DNA of 64,000 nucleotides from G965213525 sp965213525 (GCA_965213525.1 OZ243889.1:2294001-2358000); one strand, 5' to 3'; counted from the stretch's first letter, positions 34,597-43,698 are shown. Notes: generated by a model from the sequence alone, not told the origin. Program-made: numbers and translations.

Positions 34597-34815
34597 CTAG
34601 TTCGTCGCTCCGGTCGACTCGGGCGGGGTGACGTCGGCGGTGTCGTCGGTGACCTCGACGAGGTGGGGGACCTTGGCGATCATGCCGCGGATCTCTGGGC
34701 GGTCGGGAAGGGTGTTGACCCGGCCGATGCGCCCGAGGCCGAGGGCGCGCAGGGTGCCGCGCTGCTTGGGCTTGGCTCCGATGGCCGAGCGGGTCTGGCG
34801 CACGACGAGGCTCAT
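34597..34815 (-). CDS. rpmD: 50S ribosomal protein L30
   Basis: The 72-residue protein begins MSLVVRQTRSAIGAKPKQRG and has RALGLGRIGRVNTLPDRPEIRGMIAKVPHLVEV, the full L30. The final 14 residues (TDDTADVTPPESTGATN) are an extra acidic tail. ATG at 34815 overlaps the rpsE stop as ATGA. Confidence 0.95.
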   Translation of the reverse strand: MSLVVRQTRSAIGAKPKQRGTLRALGLGRIGRVNTLPDRPEIRGMIAKVPHLVEVTDDTADVTPPESTGATN

Positions 34816-35378
34816 CGCGATGCCTCGGCCGGGGTGCTGCGCCGGGCCCGCTCGGTCTCGTTGTACGCCTCGAGCAGGCCCTTGGGGATGCACTCCTCGG
34901 CCGAGAGGCCCCGCTTGGCCGCCACCTGATCCGGACGCATCAGGCCCTTCAGGCCCTCGATGGTCGCCCGGGCCACGTTGATGTGGTTCGACGAGCCGAG
35001 TGACTTGCACAGCACGTCGGTGATGCCGGCCTCTTCGAGGATGGCTCGCGCCGCTCCCCCGGCGATCACCCCCGTGCCGGGGGCGGCGGGCTGCAGCAGC
35101 ACCCGCCCCGCCCCGAGCTGGCCGATGATGGGGTGGATGATGGTGCCGCCGGCCATCGGGACCGAGAACAGGCTCTTGCGGGCCTCCTCGGTGCCCTTCT
35201 GGATGGCGAGGGGCACCTCCTTGGCCTTGCCATAGCCGAGTCCGACCCGGCCCCGGGCGTCGCCGATGACGACGAGGGCGGTGAAGGCGAAGCGCCGCCC
35301 GCCCTTGACGACCTTGGCGACGCGGTTGATGTTGATGACCCGCGACTCGCGCAGGCCGTCGTCGTTGCGATCGGCCAT
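34812..35378 (-). CDS. rpsE: 30S ribosomal protein S5
   Basis: The 188-residue protein has RVININRVAKVVKGGRRFAFTALVVIGD, GRVGLGYGKAKEVPLAI and AGGARAILEEAGITDVLCKSLGSSN-type C-terminal domain. S5 acts in decoding fidelity at the mRNA entry channel. ATG at 35378, 6 bases after rplR. Confidence 0.97.
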   Translation of the reverse strand: MADRNDDGLRESRVININRVAKVVKGGRRFAFTALVVIGDARGRVGLGYGKAKEVPLAIQKGTEEARKSLFSVPMAGGTIIHPIIGQLGAGRVLLQPAAPGTGVIAGGAARAILEEAGITDVLCKSLGSSNHINVARATIEGLKGLMRPDQVAAKRGLSAEECIPKGLLEAYNETERARRSTPAEASR

Positions 35379-35384
35379 GTTGTC

Positions 35385-35750
35385 CTACAGCTCCAGTCCG
35401 GCCGCACGGGCCGCATCGGCGAGGGCGGCGACCCGCCCGTGGTAGCGGAAGCCGCCCCGGTCGAACACGACGGTCTCGACGCCGTGGGCTCTGGCCCGCT
35501 CGGCGACCAGTGTGCCCACCCGGGTGGCGGCGTCGATGTTGGACGTCGCGCCGTCTCGCAGCGTCGGCTCGACGGTGGAGGCCGCAGCGAGCGTGACCCC
35601 CAGCTCGTCGTCGATGACCTGGGCGTAGACGTGACGGTTGGATCGGTAGACGGCCAGGCGGGGCCGTCCGGCGGTGCCGTGGACTCGACGACGCACCCGC
35701 GCGTGGCGACGCTGGCGGCCCTGACGCTTGGCCTTGGACTTGTCGAACAT
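35385..35750 (-). CDS. rplR: 50S ribosomal protein L18
   Basis: The 121-residue 5S rRNA-binding protein has RRHARVRRRVHGTAGRPRLAVYRSNRHVYAQVIDD and ends VVFDRGGFRYHGRVAALADAARAAGLEL-type core. ATG at 35750 directly follows the rplF stop with no gap. Confidence 0.96.
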   Translation of the reverse strand: MFDKSKAKRQGRQRRHARVRRRVHGTAGRPRLAVYRSNRHVYAQVIDDELGVTLAAASTVEPTLRDGATSNIDAATRVGTLVAERARAHGVETVVFDRGGFRYHGRVAALADAARAAGLEL

Positions 35751-36290
35751 CTACTTGGCCGCCTTCCCCGCCTTGCGTTGGACGTGCTCACCGACGTAGC
35801 GGATGCCCTTGCCCTTGTACGGCTCGGGCTTGCGCCACTCCCTGATGTCGGCTGCGACCTGGCCCACCAGCTGCTTGTCGATGCCGCGCACGTGGATCTG
35901 GGTGGGGGCGGGGACGTCGAACTCGACGCCCTCGGGCGCCTCGACGATCACGGGGTGCGAGAAGCCGAGCGCGAGCTCGATGGTGCGCGGGCCCCTCGCC
36001 TGGGCCCGGTATCCCACGCCCTGGATCTCGAGCGACCGGGTGAAGCCCCGGGTCACCCCCGTGACCATGTTGGCGACCAACGCCCGGGTCAGGCCGTGCA
36101 GCGAGCGCGCTTGGCGTTCGTCGTTGGCCCTGCCCACGCTGACGACGCCGCTGTCGACGCCGACCGAGACGAGGGGGTGGGTCCGCTGGGTCAGCTCGCC
36201 CTTGGGGCCCCTCACGGTCACCTGATCACCTCGGATGGTGACCTCGACGCCGTCAGGGACGGGAACGGGTTGCAGTCCGATGCGTGACAC
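35751..36290 (-). CDS. rplF: 50S ribosomal protein L6
   Basis: The 179-residue protein has two similar L6 domains: SRIGLQPVPVPDGVEVTIRGDQVTVRGPKG first, then VGYRAQARGPRTIELALGFSHPV and the signature PEPYKGKGIRYVGEHVQRKAGKAAK at the end. It binds near the sarcin-ricin loop. ATG at 36290, 8 bases after rpsH. Confidence 0.97.
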   Translation of the reverse strand: MSRIGLQPVPVPDGVEVTIRGDQVTVRGPKGELTQRTHPLVSVGVDSGVVSVGRANDERQARSLHGLTRALVANMVTGVTRGFTRSLEIQGVGYRAQARGPRTIELALGFSHPVIVEAPEGVEFDVPAPTQIHVRGIDKQLVGQVAADIREWRKPEPYKGKGIRYVGEHVQRKAGKAAK

Positions 36291-36298
36291 GACGCCTC

Positions 36299-36703
36299 CT
36301 ACCAGACGTAGCAGAGGACCTCACCACCGACGCGTGCCCTGCGGGCCTCGCGATCGGTCATGAGTCCCTTGCTGGTGGACAGCACGGCGATGCCGAGGCC
36401 CCCGACGACGCGGGGGATCTCGTCAGCGCCGCGATAGATGCGCAGGCCGGGCTTGGAGATGCGCTGGATGCCGCTGATGCTGGCGGTGCGGTCGGGGCCG
36501 TACTTCAGCGCCAGGGTGAGCAGGCGGCCCGGCCGATCCGGGTTGTCAGCGCTCGACACCCCGGCGACGTAGCCCTCGCGCTCCAAGATGGTGGCCAGCG
36601 CCTCCTTGACCTTGGACGACGGCATCGTCACAGACTCCTTGCCCACGGTGCCGGCGTTGCGGATGCGGGTCAACATGTCGGCGATCGGATCGGTCATCGT
36701 CAT
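36299..36703 (-). CDS. rpsH: 30S ribosomal protein S8
   Basis: The 134-residue protein begins MTMTDPIADMLTRIRNAG and ends VGGLGIAVLSTSKGLMTDREARRARVGGEVLCYVW-type signature. S8 is the known autoregulator of spc operons in E. coli. The first ATG (36703) is used because GGGAGG lies 7 bases before it. Confidence 0.97.
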   Translation of the reverse strand: MTMTDPIADMLTRIRNAGTVGKESVTMPSSKVKEALATILEREGYVAGVSSADNPDRPGRLLTLALKYGPDRTASISGIQRISKPGLRIYRGADEIPRVVGGLGIAVLSTSKGLMTDREARRARVGGEVLCYVW

Positions 36704-36716
36704 GTTCGAACCTCCC

Positions 36717-36902
36717 TCACCAGCTCGCCTTGGTCACACCGGGCAGCTCGCCGGCGTAGGCCATCTCGCGGAGGCACACCCGGCACAGCCCGAACTTGCG
36801 GTACACCGCCTTGGGCCGGCCGCAGCGCCGGCAACGGGTGTACCCCCGCACCTTGAACTTGGGCTTGCGCTGGCTCTTCTGGATGAGCGCCTTCTTGGCC
36901 AT
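36717..36902 (-). CDS. rpsZ: 30S ribosomal protein S14 type Z (zinc-binding)
   Basis: The 61-residue short S14 has RCRRCGRPKAVYRKFGLCRVCLREMAYAGELPGVTKASW, with both CxxC zinc knuckles intact. Short zinc S14 is typical of Gram-positive bacteria and Thermus. ATG at 36902 is 1 base after rplE. Confidence 0.96.
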   Translation of the reverse strand: MAKKALIQKSQRKPKFKVRGYTRCRRCGRPKAVYRKFGLCRVCLREMAYAGELPGVTKASW

Positions 36903-36903
36903 G

Positions 36904-37461
36904 TCAGTTGCCCTCCCGTCGGAACGGGAACCCGAGCGCCTCGAGGAGAGCCCGGCCCTGGTCGTCGGTGGTCGCGGTGGTGACGATCGTGATGTCCATG
37001 CCCCGGACCGAATCGACCTTGTCGTAGTCGATCTCGGGGAAGATCAGCTGCTCGGTGATGCCGAACGTGTAGTTGCCGTGGCCGTCCAACCGCCGGGGCA
37101 GACCTCGGAAGTCACGGATGCGGGGGGCGGCGAGCGAGATGAAGCGGTCGAGGAACTCCCACATGCGCCGGCCCCGGAGGGTGACCTTGGCGCCGATCGC
37201 GTTGCCCTCGCGGAGCTTGAACCCGGCGATGGAGCGCTTGGCCTTGGTGGGTACGGCCCGCTGGCCGGCGATGAGGGTCAGGTCCTCGAGGGCGCCGTCG
37301 AGGTGGCGGCGGTTGTCCAGGGCCTGGCCGACGCCCATGTTGAGCACCACCTTGTCGATGCGGGGCACCTGCATGACGTTGCCCAGACCGAGGTCGGACT
37401 GCAGCTGGTCGCGCAGTCCGTCGTAGCGCTCCTTGAGGCGCGGCGCGGTGTCGGTGCTCAC
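36904..37461 (-). CDS. rplE: 50S ribosomal protein L5
   Basis: The 185-residue 5S rRNA-binding protein has RLKERYDGLRDQL, VPRIDKVVLNMGVGQA, KSIAGFKLREGNAIGAKVTLRG-like region and FGITEQLIFPEIDYDKVDSVRGMDITIVTTA. GTG at 37461 overlaps the rplX stop as GTGA. Confidence 0.97.
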   Translation of the reverse strand: MSTDTAPRLKERYDGLRDQLQSDLGLGNVMQVPRIDKVVLNMGVGQALDNRRHLDGALEDLTLIAGQRAVPTKAKRSIAGFKLREGNAIGAKVTLRGRRMWEFLDRFISLAAPRIRDFRGLPRRLDGHGNYTFGITEQLIFPEIDYDKVDSVRGMDITIVTTATTDDQGRALLEALGFPFRREGN

Positions 37462-37778
37462 GGCAGCACCTCCCCGGAGACCTTGTGGAAGCGGACCTTG
37501 GTGTCGCCGTCGAAGCGGTACCCGACTCGACCGGCTCGCCCGGTGCGCGGGCACACGACGGCGACGTTGGAGGCGTGGATCGGCATGTCCTTCTCGATGA
37601 TGCCGCCGGCGTCGCTGGCCGAGCGGGGCTTGGTGTGGCGAAGCGCGGTGTTGACGCCTCGGACGATGATCCGGTTGCGCGTGGGCACGACCGACACGAC
37701 CTCGCCCTCGACCCCACGGTCCTTGCCCTGGAGCACCCGGACGGTGTCACCCTTCTTGATCTTCATCTTCACGGTCAC
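37458..37778 (-). CDS. rplX: 50S ribosomal protein L24
   Basis: The 106-residue KOW-domain protein has KMKIKKGDTVRVLQGKDRGVEGEVVSVVP and GGIIEKDMPIHASNVAVVCP. It starts 50S assembly at the 5' end of 23S rRNA. GTG at 37778 overlaps the rplN stop as GTGA; a later GTG two codons on is possible. Confidence 0.96.
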   Translation of the reverse strand: MTVKMKIKKGDTVRVLQGKDRGVEGEVVSVVPTRNRIIVRGVNTALRHTKPRSASDAGGIIEKDMPIHASNVAVVCPRTGRAGRVGYRFDGDTKVRFHKVSGEVLP

Positions 37779-38146
37779 AGCACCTCCGGCGCGAGCGACA
37801 CGATGCGCATGAACTTGCGGTCGCGCAGCTCTCGCCCCACTGGCCCGAAGATGCGGGTGCCCCTGGGCTGCTTGGACTTGGGGTCGATCAACACGGCCGC
37901 GTTCTCGTCGAAGCGGATGTAGGACCCGTCGGGGCGGCGACGCTCCTTGCGGGTGCGAACGACGACGCAGCGCACGACCTCGCCCCGCTTGACCCCGCCG
38001 CCGGGGATCGCCTCCTTGACGGTGGCGACGAACTCGTCGCCGATCGTGGCGTAGCGCCGGCGCGTACCGCCGAGCACTCGGATGCACAGCACCTCGCGAG
38101 CGCCGGAGTTGTCGGCCACCCGCAGGCGGCTCTCCTGTTGGATCAT
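37775..38146 (-). CDS. rplN: 50S ribosomal protein L14
   Basis: The 123-residue protein begins MIQQESRLRVADNSGAREVLCIRVLGG and ends GTRIFGPVGRELRDRKFMRIVSLAPEVL, nearly invariant L14 sequence. It forms intersubunit bridge B8. ATG at 38146, 7 bases after rpsQ. Confidence 0.98.
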   Translation of the reverse strand: MIQQESRLRVADNSGAREVLCIRVLGGTRRRYATIGDEFVATVKEAIPGGGVKRGEVVRCVVVRTRKERRRPDGSYIRFDENAAVLIDPKSKQPRGTRIFGPVGRELRDRKFMRIVSLAPEVL

Positions 38147-38153
38147 CGTCGAC

Positions 38154-38432
38154 CTACCTCGCCCGTTCGACGATCTCAGACAACCGCCAGCGCTTCATCT
38201 TGGACAGCGGGCGGGTCTCGGTGACCCGGACGCGATCGCCGAGCCGCGCATCGTTGGTCTCGTCGTGGGCGTGGAGCTTCGTCGTGCGCTGCACCGTCTT
38301 GACGTAGCGGCGGTGGCGCACCCGCTCGGTGACGGCCACGACGACGGTCTTGTGGCCCTTGGTCGACACCACGAGGCCCTCACGGACCTTGCGGGCCGCA
38401 CGGGGCTCCTGCTCTTGGGTGACCTCGGTCAT
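38154..38432 (-). CDS. rpsQ: 30S ribosomal protein S17
   Basis: The 92-residue protein has KVREGLVVSTKGHKTVVVAVTERVRHRRYVKTVQRTTKLHAHDE and GDRVRVTETRPLSKMKRWRLSEIVERAR, the S17 OB fold. ATG at 38432 overlaps the rpmC stop by 4 bases. Confidence 0.96.
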   Translation of the reverse strand: MTEVTQEQEPRAARKVREGLVVSTKGHKTVVVAVTERVRHRRYVKTVQRTTKLHAHDETNDARLGDRVRVTETRPLSKMKRWRLSEIVERAR

Positions 38433-38647
38433 CGGTTGCCGACCTCCTCGGCGGCGGCGATCTCGCGCTCGCGCAGCACGGTCAGCACCCGTGCGACGTC
38501 CTTGCGCAGCTGGGTGGCCCGAGAGGTGCCCTGGGACTGGCCGGTGGCGCGCTGGAACCTCAGGTTGAACAGCTCCTGCTTGGATTCGGCCAAGCGCTCG
38601 AGCAGCTCGCTGTCGTCGAGGCGGCGCAGCTCTGTGGCGGTGCTCAT
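38429..38647 (-). CDS. rpmC: 50S ribosomal protein L29
   Basis: The 72-residue two-helix protein has LRRLDDSELLERLAESKQELFNLRFQRATGQ and RKDVARVLTVLREREIAA. It lies at the tunnel exit where SRP and trigger factor dock. ATG at 38647, 13 bases after rplP. Confidence 0.95.
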   Translation of the reverse strand: MSTATELRRLDDSELLERLAESKQELFNLRFQRATGQSQGTSRATQLRKDVARVLTVLREREIAAAEEVGNR

Positions 38648-38660
38648 CGGATCGGCGACC

Positions 38661-39077
38661 TCACTGGGTCTCGGCGCGGGTGACGATGCGCGCCTTGATC
38701 GGCAGCTTCTGGATGGCGCGGCTGAGCGCGCCCCGGGCGAGCTCGTCGTCGACGCCGGCCAGCTCGAACATGATGCGACCCGGCTTGACCACGGCGACCC
38801 AGCGCTCCGGGTTGCCCTTGCCCGAACCCATGCGCGTCTCGGCCGGCTTCTGGGTGACGGGCTTGTCCGGGAAGATGTTGATCCACACCTTGCCGCCGCG
38901 CTTGATGTAGCGGGTCATGGCGATGCGGGAGGCCTCGATCTGGCGGGCGGTGATCCACCCAGCCTCGAGGGCCTGGATGCCGTATTCGCCGAAGCTGACC
39001 TTGTTGCCACCCTTGGAGTCGCCGGTCATGCGGCCGCGGTGGGTCTTGCGGTGCTTGACCTTCTTGGGCATCAGCAT
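38661..39077 (-). CDS. rplP: 50S ribosomal protein L16
   Basis: The 138-residue protein begins MLMPKKVKHRKTHRGRMTG and contains FGEYGIQALEAGWITARQIEASRIAMTRY and KPVTQKPAETRMGSGKGNPERWVAVVKPGRIMFE-type core. L16 lies by the A and P site. The first ATG follows GGGGGAG. Confidence 0.97.
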   Translation of the reverse strand: MLMPKKVKHRKTHRGRMTGDSKGGNKVSFGEYGIQALEAGWITARQIEASRIAMTRYIKRGGKVWINIFPDKPVTQKPAETRMGSGKGNPERWVAVVKPGRIMFELAGVDDELARGALSRAIQKLPIKARIVTRAETQ

Positions 39078-39089
39078 GTGTCGCTCCCC

Positions 39090-40007
39090 CTACTCGCCGT
39101 CGGTCCGAAACGGCGGATCGGCCGAGCCCGAGCCGTCGCTGGTCATGCGCTCGATCTCCTCCTCGGCGGCCAGGAGCTTCTCGAACTCCGGGTCGGCCTT
39201 GGGTACGAGCGGCTCGGCCTCCTCGGCGGGCGCGGCGTCGGCTGCCGGCGCCTCGGTGACCGGGCGCGGCGCCCGGCGTCCTGAGGACGACACGATGGGG
39301 GCGCCGCTGCGTCCGCCGGCGGTCTCACCGGCGGCCATCGCCGCCTCACGGCTGATCTTCTGATCGGCCGAGACCCTGTAGGGCAAGATGTCGCCCTTGT
39401 AGAGCCAGACCTTGACGCCGATGCGACCTGCGGTGGTGCGGGCCTCGCGGAACCCGTAGTCGATGTCAGAGCGCAGGGTGTGCAGCGGGACTCGGCCCTC
39501 GCGGTACCACTCGCGCCGACTCATCTCGGCACCACCGAGGCGGCCCGAGCACTGCACCCGGATGCCCAGCGCACCCGCCTTCTGGGCGTTCTGCACGGCG
39601 CGCTTCATCGCACGCCGGAAGGCGACGCGTCCGGCCAGCTGATCGGCCACGCCCTGGGCGATGAGGGCGGCGTCGAGCTCGGGCTGCTTGATCTCTTGGA
39701 TGTTGAGCTGCACCTTCGGGTTGCCCGAGATCTTGCCGAGGCCGGTGCGCAGGCGGTCGGCCTCGGCGCCCCGGCGACCGATCACGATGCCGGGCCGAGC
39801 GGTGTGCACGTCGATGCGCAGCCGGTCACGGGTGCGCTCGACCTCGATGCGGCTGATGGCGGCGTGGGGCAGCTCGGTGCGCAGGTAGTCGCGGATCTTC
39901 CAGTCCTCGATCACGTGGTCCTGGTAGTCCTTGTCGCTGAACCAGCGAGACTTCCAGTCGGTCGTGACCCCGAGTCGGAACCCGTACGGGTTGATCTTCT
40001 GTCCCAT
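39090..40007 (-). CDS. rpsC: 30S ribosomal protein S3 with acidic C-terminal extension
   Basis: The 305-residue protein begins MGQKINPYGFRLGVTTDWKS, with a KH domain (IVIGRRGAEADRLRTGLGKISG) and the C-terminal domain ending GVKVWLYKGDILPYR near residue 213. About 90 further residues are Ala/Glu/Pro-rich and mostly acidic (TEAPAADAAPAEEAEPLVPK). Longer S3 tails exist in actinobacteria, but the acidic content is marked. ATG at 40007 overlaps the rplV stop by one base. Confidence 0.96.
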   Translation of the reverse strand: MGQKINPYGFRLGVTTDWKSRWFSDKDYQDHVIEDWKIRDYLRTELPHAAISRIEVERTRDRLRIDVHTARPGIVIGRRGAEADRLRTGLGKISGNPKVQLNIQEIKQPELDAALIAQGVADQLAGRVAFRRAMKRAVQNAQKAGALGIRVQCSGRLGGAEMSRREWYREGRVPLHTLRSDIDYGFREARTTAGRIGVKVWLYKGDILPYRVSADQKISREAAMAAGETAGGRSGAPIVSSSGRRAPRPVTEAPAADAAPAEEAEPLVPKADPEFEKLLAAEEEIERMTSDGSGSADPPFRTDGE

Positions 40008-40734
40008 CAGGCGTTCCTGTCATCGGGGTCATCGCCGGCGGTCTCGGCGGGGTCATCAGCGCCGGTCTCGACGGTGGCGTCGGGGGGCGGGGCAGTCTCG
40101 ACGGTGGTGGCGTCGGGGGGCGGGGTCTCGTCGACCGCGCCGGCGGCGTCGTCGGGCGGGGTGTCGACGACCGGGACGGTCGTGTCGACCGGCGCGGTCT
40201 CGTCGACCACGCCGGCGTCGGTGGCGTCGGGGGGCGGGGCCTCCTCGGCTGCGGTGTCGGCCGGGACGTCGCCGGTCTGGGCGTCCTCGCCCCGGCTGGC
40301 CGCCACCCGTCGGCGTCGGGCGTCGCCCTGTCCGGTCGGTCGTCCGGCGCTGCCCCGGCGCGCGCGGAGGCGATCGAGCTCATCGGTGTCGAGCCGGTCC
40401 ACCACCACGGTGATGTGGGCCGTGCGCTTGTTGATGCGGGTGGCTCGTCCCCTGGCCCGGGGGCGGAAGCGCTTCAGCGTCGGGCCCTCGTCGGCGTAGC
40501 AGGCCGCCACGAAGAGCTCGTCGGGGCGCTGGGAGTCGTTGTGCTCTGCGTTGGCGACCGCCGACCGGAGCACCTTGCGGATCTCACGGGCCGCGGCGCG
40601 TGGCGTGAACCGCAAGATCTCGTCAGCCTCGACGACGTGCTTGCCACGCACGAGGTCGAGCACCGGGCGGACCTTGCGGGCCGACATGCGGACGAAGCGG
40701 GCCTGGGCGCGGGTCCCAGCAGCGGTGGTCGGCA

Positions 40735-40735
<1 letters not shown>
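40007..40735 (-). CDS. rplV: 50S ribosomal protein L22 with long acidic repeat tail
   Basis: The 242-residue protein is twice the normal L22 length (about 110-120). Residues 1-115 are ordinary L22 (RAQARFVRMSARKVRPVLDLVRGK, RPRARGRATRINKRTAHITVVV). The remaining 125 are first basic, then an acidic Pro/Asp/Thr tail with the repeated motif ETPPPDAT / ETAPPPDATVET. The tail should lie on the solvent side, near the tunnel exit. ATG at 40735 overlaps the rpsS stop by one base. Confidence 0.95.
40073..40239 (-). repeat. Three 20-base repeats in the rplV tail
   Basis: GGTGGCGTCGGGGGGCGGGG occurs at 40073-40092, 40106-40125 and 40220-40239. It encodes the PPPDAT motif of the L22 tail and suggests the tail grew by internal duplication. 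Confidence 0.8.
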
Positions 40736-41019
<284 letters not shown>

Positions 41020-41023
41020 CGCA

Positions 41024-41860
41024 TCACCTCCGGGCGCCGCGGGTCCGGCGGCGTCGCACGATCAGATCATCGGACTTGTTCTTGCGAGCTCGGGTGCGGC
41101 CCTCGGGCTTGCCCCACGGTGACACCGGGTGGCGTCCGCCAGAGCTCTTGCCCTCGCCGCCACCGAGGGGGTGGTCGACGGGGTTCATCGCCACGCCGCG
41201 GGTCTGGGGACGTACGCCCTTCCAACGGTTGCGGCCGGCCTTGCCGATCTTGACGAGGTCGGCCTCGGCGTTGCCGACCGACCCGACGGTGGCTCGGCAG
41301 TCGAGCAGGACCCGACGCATCTCGGTGCTGGGGAGGCGCAGGGTGGCGTATTCGCCGTCCTTGGCCACGAGCTGGACGCTGGCGCCGGCCGCCCGTGCCA
41401 TCTGGCCGCCCTTGCCGGGCCGCATCTCGACGTTGTGCACGACGGTGCCGACGGGGACGAACCGGAGGGCCATGGCGTTGCCCGGGGCGATCTCTGAACC
41501 CTGGCCCGACTGGATGATGACCCCCGGCGCCACACCGGCGGGGGCGAGGATGTACCGCTTCTCGCCGTCGTGGTAGTGCAGCAGCGCCAGCCGGCAGTTG
41601 CGGTTCGGGTCGTACTCGATGTGCGCGACCGTGGCGGGCACGCCGTCCTTGTCACGGCGCCAGTCGACCTGGCGGTACCGCTGCTTGTGCCCGCCGCCGC
41701 GGTGGCGCGACGTGATGCGGCCGTGGGCGTTGCGGCCACCTGAGCTCGACTTCTTGGCGAGCAGCGATCGCTCGGGGTGGTCCCGGGTGATCTCGGAGAA
41801 GTCGGCCGAGGTCTGGAAGCGTCGGCCGGCGCTGGTGGGCTTGCGGTTGCGGATCCCCAT
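41024..41860 (-). CDS. rplB: 50S ribosomal protein L2
   Basis: The 278-residue protein has RNRKPTSAGRRFQTSADFSEIT, the RNA-binding core HYHDGEKRYILAP, and the C-terminal VRPQTRGVAMNPVDHPLGGGEGKSSGGRHPVSPWGKP with the conserved His near the peptidyl transferase centre. ATG at 41860, 2 bases after rplW. Confidence 0.98.
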   Translation of the reverse strand: MGIRNRKPTSAGRRFQTSADFSEITRDHPERSLLAKKSSSGGRNAHGRITSRHRGGGHKQRYRQVDWRRDKDGVPATVAHIEYDPNRNCRLALLHYHDGEKRYILAPAGVAPGVIIQSGQGSEIAPGNAMALRFVPVGTVVHNVEMRPGKGGQMARAAGASVQLVAKDGEYATLRLPSTEMRRVLLDCRATVGSVGNAEADLVKIGKAGRNRWKGVRPQTRGVAMNPVDHPLGGGEGKSSGGRHPVSPWGKPEGRTRARKNKSDDLIVRRRRTRGARR

Positions 41861-41862
41861 GA

Positions 41863-42171
41863 TCAGGCCTCGAAGATGTCGATCTTGTCGGCATCGTCGG
41901 CGTGGACGGTCACCAGGGCCCGCTTGGTGTCGGGGCGCGTGGAGAACGTCAGCCGACGGCGGTTGCGCACCCGCTTGCCGGAACGGTTCATGGTGTTGAC
42001 CTTGGTGACCCTCACGTCGAAGATCCGCTCGATGGCGTTGCGGATCTCGGGCTTGGACGCCCGGGGATCGACACGGAAGGTGAACACGTTGCGCTCGAGC
42101 AGGTCGTAGCTCTTCTCGCTGACGACCGGCTCGTAGATGATGTCTCGAGGGTCCGTGCCGCTGCGACTCAT
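41863..42171 (-). CDS. rplW: 50S ribosomal protein L23
   Basis: The 102-residue tunnel-exit protein has IIYEPVVSEKSYDLLERNVFTFRVDPRASKPEI and VTKVNTMNRSGKRVRNRRRLTF. It is the dock for trigger factor and SRP. ATG at 42171 overlaps the rplD stop as ATGA. Confidence 0.96.
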   Translation of the reverse strand: MSRSGTDPRDIIYEPVVSEKSYDLLERNVFTFRVDPRASKPEIRNAIERIFDVRVTKVNTMNRSGKRVRNRRRLTFSTRPDTKRALVTVHADDADKIDIFEA

Positions 42172-42998
42172 GACGGGCGCTCCTCATCGACGATCGGGTC
42201 GGCGTCGGCTGCGACGGGCTCGTCGGTCTCGGCGACGGCTGCGTCCGGTCCGAGGTCGACGACCGGGGCCGCGTCGGCCAGCGGCGCCTCGACGGGGTCG
42301 ACCTCTGCGCGCTGTGCTGCTGAGCCCACCGCTGCGGGGACGTCGAGGCCCTCGGCGGGCGGCGGCGTCGCCTCCGGGTCGGTGGTGGGTTCGGCCAGCG
42401 GAAGGCTGTCGCGCGTGAAGACGACCCAGTCGTTGCGCAGGACGTCATAGGTGTTCAGCTGGGTCGAATCGAGCAGCTGCACCTGGGGGAGGTTCCTGAA
42501 GCTGCGACCGACGACGTCGTCGTCGGGGCCGAGCACGACCAGCACGCGACCGCCCAGGCCGAGGGTCTCGATGAAGCGGCGAGCGGCGCGGGTGCTCGGA
42601 GCGTCGAAGCTCCACCGGTCGACCACCACGACCCGGCCCCCGACGGCGCGATCGGACAGCGCCCCCTTCAGGGCCAGGCGGGTCACCTTCTTGTTGACCT
42701 TCTTCGAGTGGTCACGGGGCTTGGGACCGTGGGCCACACCACCGCCGGTGAACTGAGGGGCGCGGATGGAGCCCTGACGGGCCCGACCGGTGCCCTTCTG
42801 GCGGTACGGCTTGGCGCCGCCACCGGCCACCTCGGCCCTGGTCTTGGTGCTGTGGGTGCCGGAGCGGGCCGCAGCGAGCTGGGCCACGACGACCTGGTGC
42901 ATCACCCCGATGTTGGGCTCGACCCCGAAGATCTCGTCGGGGAGCTCGATCGACCCGGCCGTGCCGCCGTCCTGGGTCCTCACGTCGACGTCGGACAC
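42168..42998 (-). CDS. rplD: 50S ribosomal protein L4 with acidic C-terminal extension
   Basis: The 276-residue protein has the tunnel loop TKTRAEVAGGGAKPYRQKGTGRARQGS and the globular part ending NTYDVLRNDWVVFTRDSL near residue 200. About 75 further residues are an acidic Ala/Pro/Asp tail (PLADAAPVVDLGPDAAVAETDE). Usual L4 is 200-215 residues. GTG at 42998, one base after rplC. Confidence 0.95.
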   Translation of the reverse strand: MSDVDVRTQDGGTAGSIELPDEIFGVEPNIGVMHQVVVAQLAAARSGTHSTKTRAEVAGGGAKPYRQKGTGRARQGSIRAPQFTGGGVAHGPKPRDHSKKVNKKVTRLALKGALSDRAVGGRVVVVDRWSFDAPSTRAARRFIETLGLGGRVLVVLGPDDDVVGRSFRNLPQVQLLDSTQLNTYDVLRNDWVVFTRDSLPLAEPTTDPEATPPPAEGLDVPAAVGSAAQRAEVDPVEAPLADAAPVVDLGPDAAVAETDEPVAADADPIVDEERPS

Positions 42999-42999
42999 C

Positions 43000-43638
43000 T
43001 CAGCCGCCCTTCACCGCGTCGCGCACCACGATGACCCCGCCCTTGGGGCCCGGCACCGCACCCCGCACGAGCAGCAGCTCGTGCTCGGCGTCGGTGCGCA
43101 CGACCTCGAGGTTCAGCGTCGTCACCTTCTGGTGGCCCATCTGCCCTGCCATCCGCTTGCCCTTGAAGATGCGAGCGGGCGTCGCACAGGCCCCGACCGA
43201 CCCCGGGGCCCGGTGGATGCGGTGCGCACCGTGGGTTGCCTTCTGGCCCGAGAAGTTGTGCCGCTTCATCGTGCCGGCGAACCCCTTGCCCTTGGACACG
43301 CCGGTGACGTCGACGCGCTCGCCGGCGGTGAACGTGTCGACGCCGACGGTCTGGCCGGGTGTGAAGTCGGTGACGTCGTCGAGGCGCAGCTCGACCAGGC
43401 GCTGGCCCGCCGCCACCCCGGCCTTGGCGTAGTGCCCCGCCACCGGCTGGGTCAGCGTGGTGGACCGGCGCTCGCCGTAGGTGACCTGGAGGGCGCTGTA
43501 GCCGTCGACGTCGGGGGTCTTGACCTGCACGACCCGCAGCGGACGGACGCGCACGACGGTCACGGGGACGACCTTGTTCTCGTCGTCCCACAACTGGGTC
43601 ATGCCGACCTTCTCGCCAACGACTGCCTTGGTCGCCAC
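43000..43638 (-). CDS. rplC: 50S ribosomal protein L3
   Basis: The 212-residue protein begins ATKAVVGEKVGMTQLWDDENKVVPVTVV and has VTGVSKGKGFAGTMKRHNFSGQKATHGAHRIHRAPGSVG-type loop (with the Gln methylation site region) and RMAGQMGHQKVTTLNLEVV. GTG at 43638. It is now the first gene of the S10 operon because rpsJ lies 3.4 kb upstream beyond an insertion. Confidence 0.97.
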   Translation of the reverse strand: MATKAVVGEKVGMTQLWDDENKVVPVTVVRVRPLRVVQVKTPDVDGYSALQVTYGERRSTTLTQPVAGHYAKAGVAAGQRLVELRLDDVTDFTPGQTVGVDTFTAGERVDVTGVSKGKGFAGTMKRHNFSGQKATHGAHRIHRAPGSVGACATPARIFKGKRMAGQMGHQKVTTLNLEVVRTDAEHELLLVRGAVPGPKGGVIVVRDAVKGG

Positions 43639-43698
43639 GTGGGGCCCTTTCGGTGTGCGATCGAGTCGCTGGTCGAGCGGGGGGGCCCGCTCACGCGA